DNA of 64,000 nt, taken from Candidatus Woesearchaeota archaeon. GTDB lineage: Archaea > Nanobdellota > Nanobdellia > Woesearchaeales > GCA-023898365. The DNA lies in NCBI GenBank assembly GCA_023898365.1, contig CP060219.1, forward strand, positions 1,054,001-1,118,000, given 5' to 3'. Position numbers and translations under genes: made by a program. This document shows positions 62,101-64,000 of this stretch, piece by piece. The notes under the pieces were generated by a model. That model had not been told where the DNA came from. It made no database searches and saw only the letters and a program-made list of their open reading frames with translations. The stretch's first letter is position 1, and every line of letters begins with the position of its first letter.

Positions 62101-62618
62101 TCCTCATAAACTGAAATGCCAGAAATTTCTTCAATGACTTTTCTGCGATCAACAGTGGATTGTTCGATAAGACGAACAATATCTCCCTGGAGAATAATAT
62201 TGTACCCGTCTGGAGTGACCCCTGCGCGGGCAAGCACATCAAGAATTTGTGTGCGCGTAACAGTCTCTGCATTAAGTTTGTAAACAGACTGTCCTGATTG
62301 TTTAATGGTTCTTGAAATGCTCACATCTCCTTTTCCAAGACCAAATAGGTTTTCTTTATCAGAGAACGTGATGGTAACATCTGCTTGCTTTGCAGGATTT
62401 TTTTTCTTGCCACCATTGTAAATAAGATTTGCTCCTTTTTCAACGCGCAAACCCTTTGCACCAGCTTTTCCTAGAACAAAAATGAGTGCTTCGGTTAAAT
62501 TAGATTTTCCTGAGCCGTTGGGGCCAATAACACAGTTAAACTTATCGCCAAGAAGCACATTTGTCTTCATCGCGAAACTCTTAAAACCCCTCATCTCGAG
62601 CTCTTTAACAAACACCAT
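59133..62618 (-). CDS. smc: Chromosome segregation protein SMC
   Basis: The 1161-residue SMC ATPase has an N-terminal head with IGPNGSGKSN (Walker A, about 31-40), long coiled coils, and a hinge near residues 500-640 (GVHGTLAELG, IKSIVVDDDAIAA). The C-terminal head has SLSGGEKTMTALAF (signature) and FYILDEVDAALD (Walker B). It compacts and segregates chromosomes. No scpA or scpB gene follows. GATTTAAAAACCC (62639-62651) is 27 nt upstream of the ATG. Confidence 0.95.
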   Translation of the reverse strand: MVFVKELEMRGFKSFAMKTNVLLGDKFNCVIGPNGSGKSNLTEALIFVLGKAGAKGLRVEKGANLIYNGGKKKNPAKQADVTITFSDKENLFGLGKGDVSISRTIKQSGQSVYKLNAETVTRTQILDVLARAGVTPDGYNIILQGDIVRLIEQSTVDRRKVIEEISGISVYEEKKLKAIRELDRVDDKLKEADIILAERKTYLDELKKDYEQAKRFKDFDEKIKRNKATLLDHEMRERQKDLASREKYISEEQEKQKKLEEEITLLRSTIEEKKKIINDINDEVERRGEREQVALHKEVEALRVSLAVGKQRQVTVKTELDKLASRESELRKSLTDISEKISQLEKEKKEKRQGVVSKQKDLALVEKKLSDIKKKNQLDELGDVDKRIDSIDKEVEVIQDSIATLREKQQGLLREKDKVELLLSTIDEKIAKVLSVEKENREQVKSLKNKKEAFKQATLELSKLLNTDSSLVAQLATARSKLLAKKEEESKLNAQLAAMREHSLGSKAVAAIMSLNMKGVHGTLAELGKVKKEYQVALDVAAGARIKSIVVDDDAIAAKCLSYLREKRIGTASFIPLNKIKVPPQNPAIDAQKGAGVIGPAIGLVSFESKFQKAFAYALGSTLVVKDVGVARRIGVGSLRMVTLEGDMLELSGLMTGGYREAKRGGGFQESKIAEATDGVEKAIADLEGMIARLENEKDASMRRIDELRSEKAVLEADIFALEKTLHIDASEIDLNKNEKKRLQDEEKAIDKDIDELGEEISAANMSLAKLKTERMQLKAKLSELKSPSLLAELNSFEEKASQLRSDIRTVEVEVRGLEQQGATIFFPEKENIERILKEHKKDQESFTTEEKDLKVSLAEKEKELKGKELKEKQFYEQFKELFTKRSKVNDEISKHENKIMELNSASHKMGLKENTHKLEIARLRAEIAGLEAEFEEFKEVALFKGKPIPVIKREITEFTKLKEALGSVNMRALEIYEQIQVEFSRLNEKKGSLTKEREEVLLMINEIDAKKKDLFMKTYDVIAHNFAKIFNSLSTKGQAILELEDKKTVFDGGVELKVRLSGKKFMDIKSLSGGEKTMTALAFLFAVQEHNPAPFYILDEVDAALDKKNSEKFAKLVAEYADRAQYLLITHNDGVIAESDILYGVSMNEHGMSKVTSLKI

Positions 62619-62656
62619 CTGTTCTTGAGTAGAAAGTTAAGGGTTTTTAAATCTTT

Positions 62657-63271
62657 TTACTTGAGAATACCAAAGAATTGCAAGAGGTTAACGAACCAAA
62701 TCTTAACATACCCAAGGTACGGAACGCGAATTATGGCCTCTCCATAAACCGTTTCGCGAGGAACATGCGTCTCATCAAAAGAGTTAAAGGTGATTTGACG
62801 TTCATTGTTGTCTCCTTTAGTTTGCAAGTGAGTTGGAGTCACCACAAGAGCGCGATGAATAATTGGATAGGCTTGACTTCCTTCAAAGACAATAACATCC
62901 CCTGTTGAAATCTCAGTCCAACCAGTGACAAGCATGATGTCTCCTTTGTTAAATCCGCTGTTGAAAGGATAGGAAAAAAAATCATCACGAGAAATATTAA
63001 AGGCGCCATAAAACTCTGATTGAGAACACCAGCGATTTCCGCAAAAAGCGTTGCTCGTCCACCACGCATCAAAAAGCTCATCATGCTCCATACTTCCGCT
63101 GATGACCGCAACAATAGGATATTGCGTGTGTAAAACAAGAGAAAGACCTGGGAAAAAAATCCACTTGATAAATACGAATGCGATGACTAAGAAGACAAGG
63201 GTTGAAAGTAAACTATCCTTTTTCAGAAAGAGAATACAGCGAGTCCATATCTTTTTCATATCGCTCATCAA
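62657..63271 (-). CDS. Signal peptidase I (archaeal S26B/Sec11-like)
   Basis: The 204-residue membrane peptidase removes Sec signal peptides. One N-terminal membrane helix (about 22-45) precedes VISGSMEHD (catalytic Ser in SGSM). IIHRAL gives the His used in place of Lys in archaeal and eukaryotic enzymes, and TKGDNN the Asp. An insertion with two Cys (AFCGNRWCSQSE) follows the Ser segment. It fits the many exported proteins in the window. It lies 29 nt downstream of the coiled-coil gene. Confidence 0.85.
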   Translation of the reverse strand: MMSDMKKIWTRCILFLKKDSLLSTLVFLVIAFVFIKWIFFPGLSLVLHTQYPIVAVISGSMEHDELFDAWWTSNAFCGNRWCSQSEFYGAFNISRDDFFSYPFNSGFNKGDIMLVTGWTEISTGDVIVFEGSQAYPIIHRALVVTPTHLQTKGDNNERQITFNSFDETHVPRETVYGEAIIRVPYLGYVKIWFVNLLQFFGILK

Positions 63272-63300
63272 TGGACAAAAGTTGCAATTCTTTAAAAGCG

Positions 63301-64000
63301 TTACTTTTCTTGTTTGGTTGTTGATTCACTCGAAGCACCTTGATCAGGAGTTGTTTGTTGTTCATCGACAACAGAAGTGGCAGCGTTATCGTTTGAGGCT
63401 GCCTCCGTTTCGGTTGAGTCTTTTGAAGTTGAGGGAGATTCTTTTGCTTTTTGTTTAGACGCTTTTTCTTTGGAAGGAGAATTTTTTGCGGATGAAGATT
63501 TTTCTTTTTTCGCACCAGCCATTACTCCTTGTTTCTCTGCAGATTGTAAGATAAGAAGATCCTCCATGGTGAGTTTTCCTTTTTTCTTAATCTTGTCTTC
63601 GACCTCAGCTCCCTTACTTCGCAAAATTTCATCCTGTTCTTTTTTAGAAAGTTGGTCTGAAGCTTTAAGCTGAGAAGAAATAGCACCTTTCACTGAGTTA
63701 AGCGAGCCAATTTTTTCCTTAAGTTCAACATTCAATTTGTTGAAGGCATCCTTTGCGACCAAGAATTTTTCTTGCACCTCTTTCTCCGCTTCTTTCAGTT
63801 TAGCAATTTCGTCAGAATGCGTCATCAGATGTTCGTGTTTATTTTGTGAATTTGAAGCAATATCTTGAATCTTACGATGAACCACATTTGCTTCTTTTTT
63901 GAGTTTATCAATTACCTTTGAAAGAGAGAAATATTCGTGCATCGCCTTTTCTTCAGCGCCTGCTTCGTTAAGAGCTTTTGAGAATTCTTTAATTTTTGCG
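63301..64000 (-). CDS. Coiled-coil protein, 5' part outside the window (COG1340-like)
   Basis: The reading frame stays open to the window edge, so the ATG at 63942 is probably internal and at least 19 more residues precede it. Residues from the edge to about 130 form a continuous coiled coil (LKEAEKEVQEKFLVAKDAFN), like the archaeal coiled-coil proteins of COG1340. The last 90 residues are Ser/Lys/Thr-rich and disordered (SSSAKNSPSKEKASKQKAK). It precedes the signal peptidase gene by 29 nt. Confidence 0.65.
   Translation of the reverse strand, partial: AKIKEFSKALNEAGAEEKAMHEYFSLSKVIDKLKKEANVVHRKIQDIASNSQNKHEHLMTHSDEIAKLKEAEKEVQEKFLVAKDAFNKLNVELKEKIGSLNSVKGAISSQLKASDQLSKKEQDEILRSKGAEVEDKIKKKGKLTMEDLLILQSAEKQGVMAGAKKEKSSSAKNSPSKEKASKQKAKESPSTSKDSTETEAASNDNAATSVVDEQQTTPDQGASSESTTKQEK

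Overview
The window is from an archaeon. It carries archaeal-type information-processing genes (SRP54, TFE, aIF5A, FttA/aCPSF1, proteasome beta subunit, aRF1, ribosomal proteins S6e, S8e and L40e, Kae1, and archaeal-type TrpRS, AlaRS, MetRS and ArgRS) and an archaeal 16S-tRNA-Ala-23S operon. Archaeal TATA boxes lie about 27 nt upstream of many start codons. AT-richness, many small pilin-like proteins, a bacterial-type GAPDH and very large exported proteins of no recognised family point to a DPANN lineage such as Woesearchaeota. That placement is inference; the 16S at 30555-32014 would settle it.

Region 1 (1-4790) is accessory. It holds single, unrelated, very AT-rich genes: an S51 peptidase, a small P-loop kinase, a winged-helix protein, small membrane proteins and an aminoglycoside-phosphotransferase-like kinase. 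Related spacer repeats of about 130-280 bp separate several of them. Two genes are also bracketed by their own short inverted repeats, which looks like a gene-cassette array, although no integrase and no canonical attC core is visible. One small membrane-protein gene is broken by one extra base in an A9 run.

Region 2 (4793-27145) is mostly core. It has a nitroreductase, an aIF5A-L40e-PIN operon, Kae1, two pilin-like genes (one an 873-residue cysteine-repeat protein), SRP54, TFE, an intron-containing tRNA(CAT), and a + strand run of proteasome chaperone, DUF192, S8e, proteasome beta and FttA. After these come TrpRS, small genes on shared bidirectional promoters, HIT and HAD proteins, a four-gene pilin-like operon, a SprT-like protease and aRF1.

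Region 3 (27291-32521) is the rRNA operon on the minus strand. Long inverted repeats that act as processing stems flank 16S and 23S. The spacer tRNA-Ala has an insertion in its T-loop with bulge-helix-bulge geometry. No 5S gene is seen nearby.

Region 4 (32522-64000) holds S6e, ArgRS, a short Dph2-like protein, an MFS transporter, an XPB-like helicase, a YgiQ-type radical SAM enzyme, a cluster of small enzymes, tRNA-Thr, AlaRS, MetRS and a tRNA-Arg with a D-loop insertion. It continues with an NSUN-type methyltransferase, two adjacent HIT-fold proteins that have lost the catalytic histidine, two giant exported proteins, GAPDH, SMC, a signal peptidase and the start of a coiled-coil gene that runs off the window.
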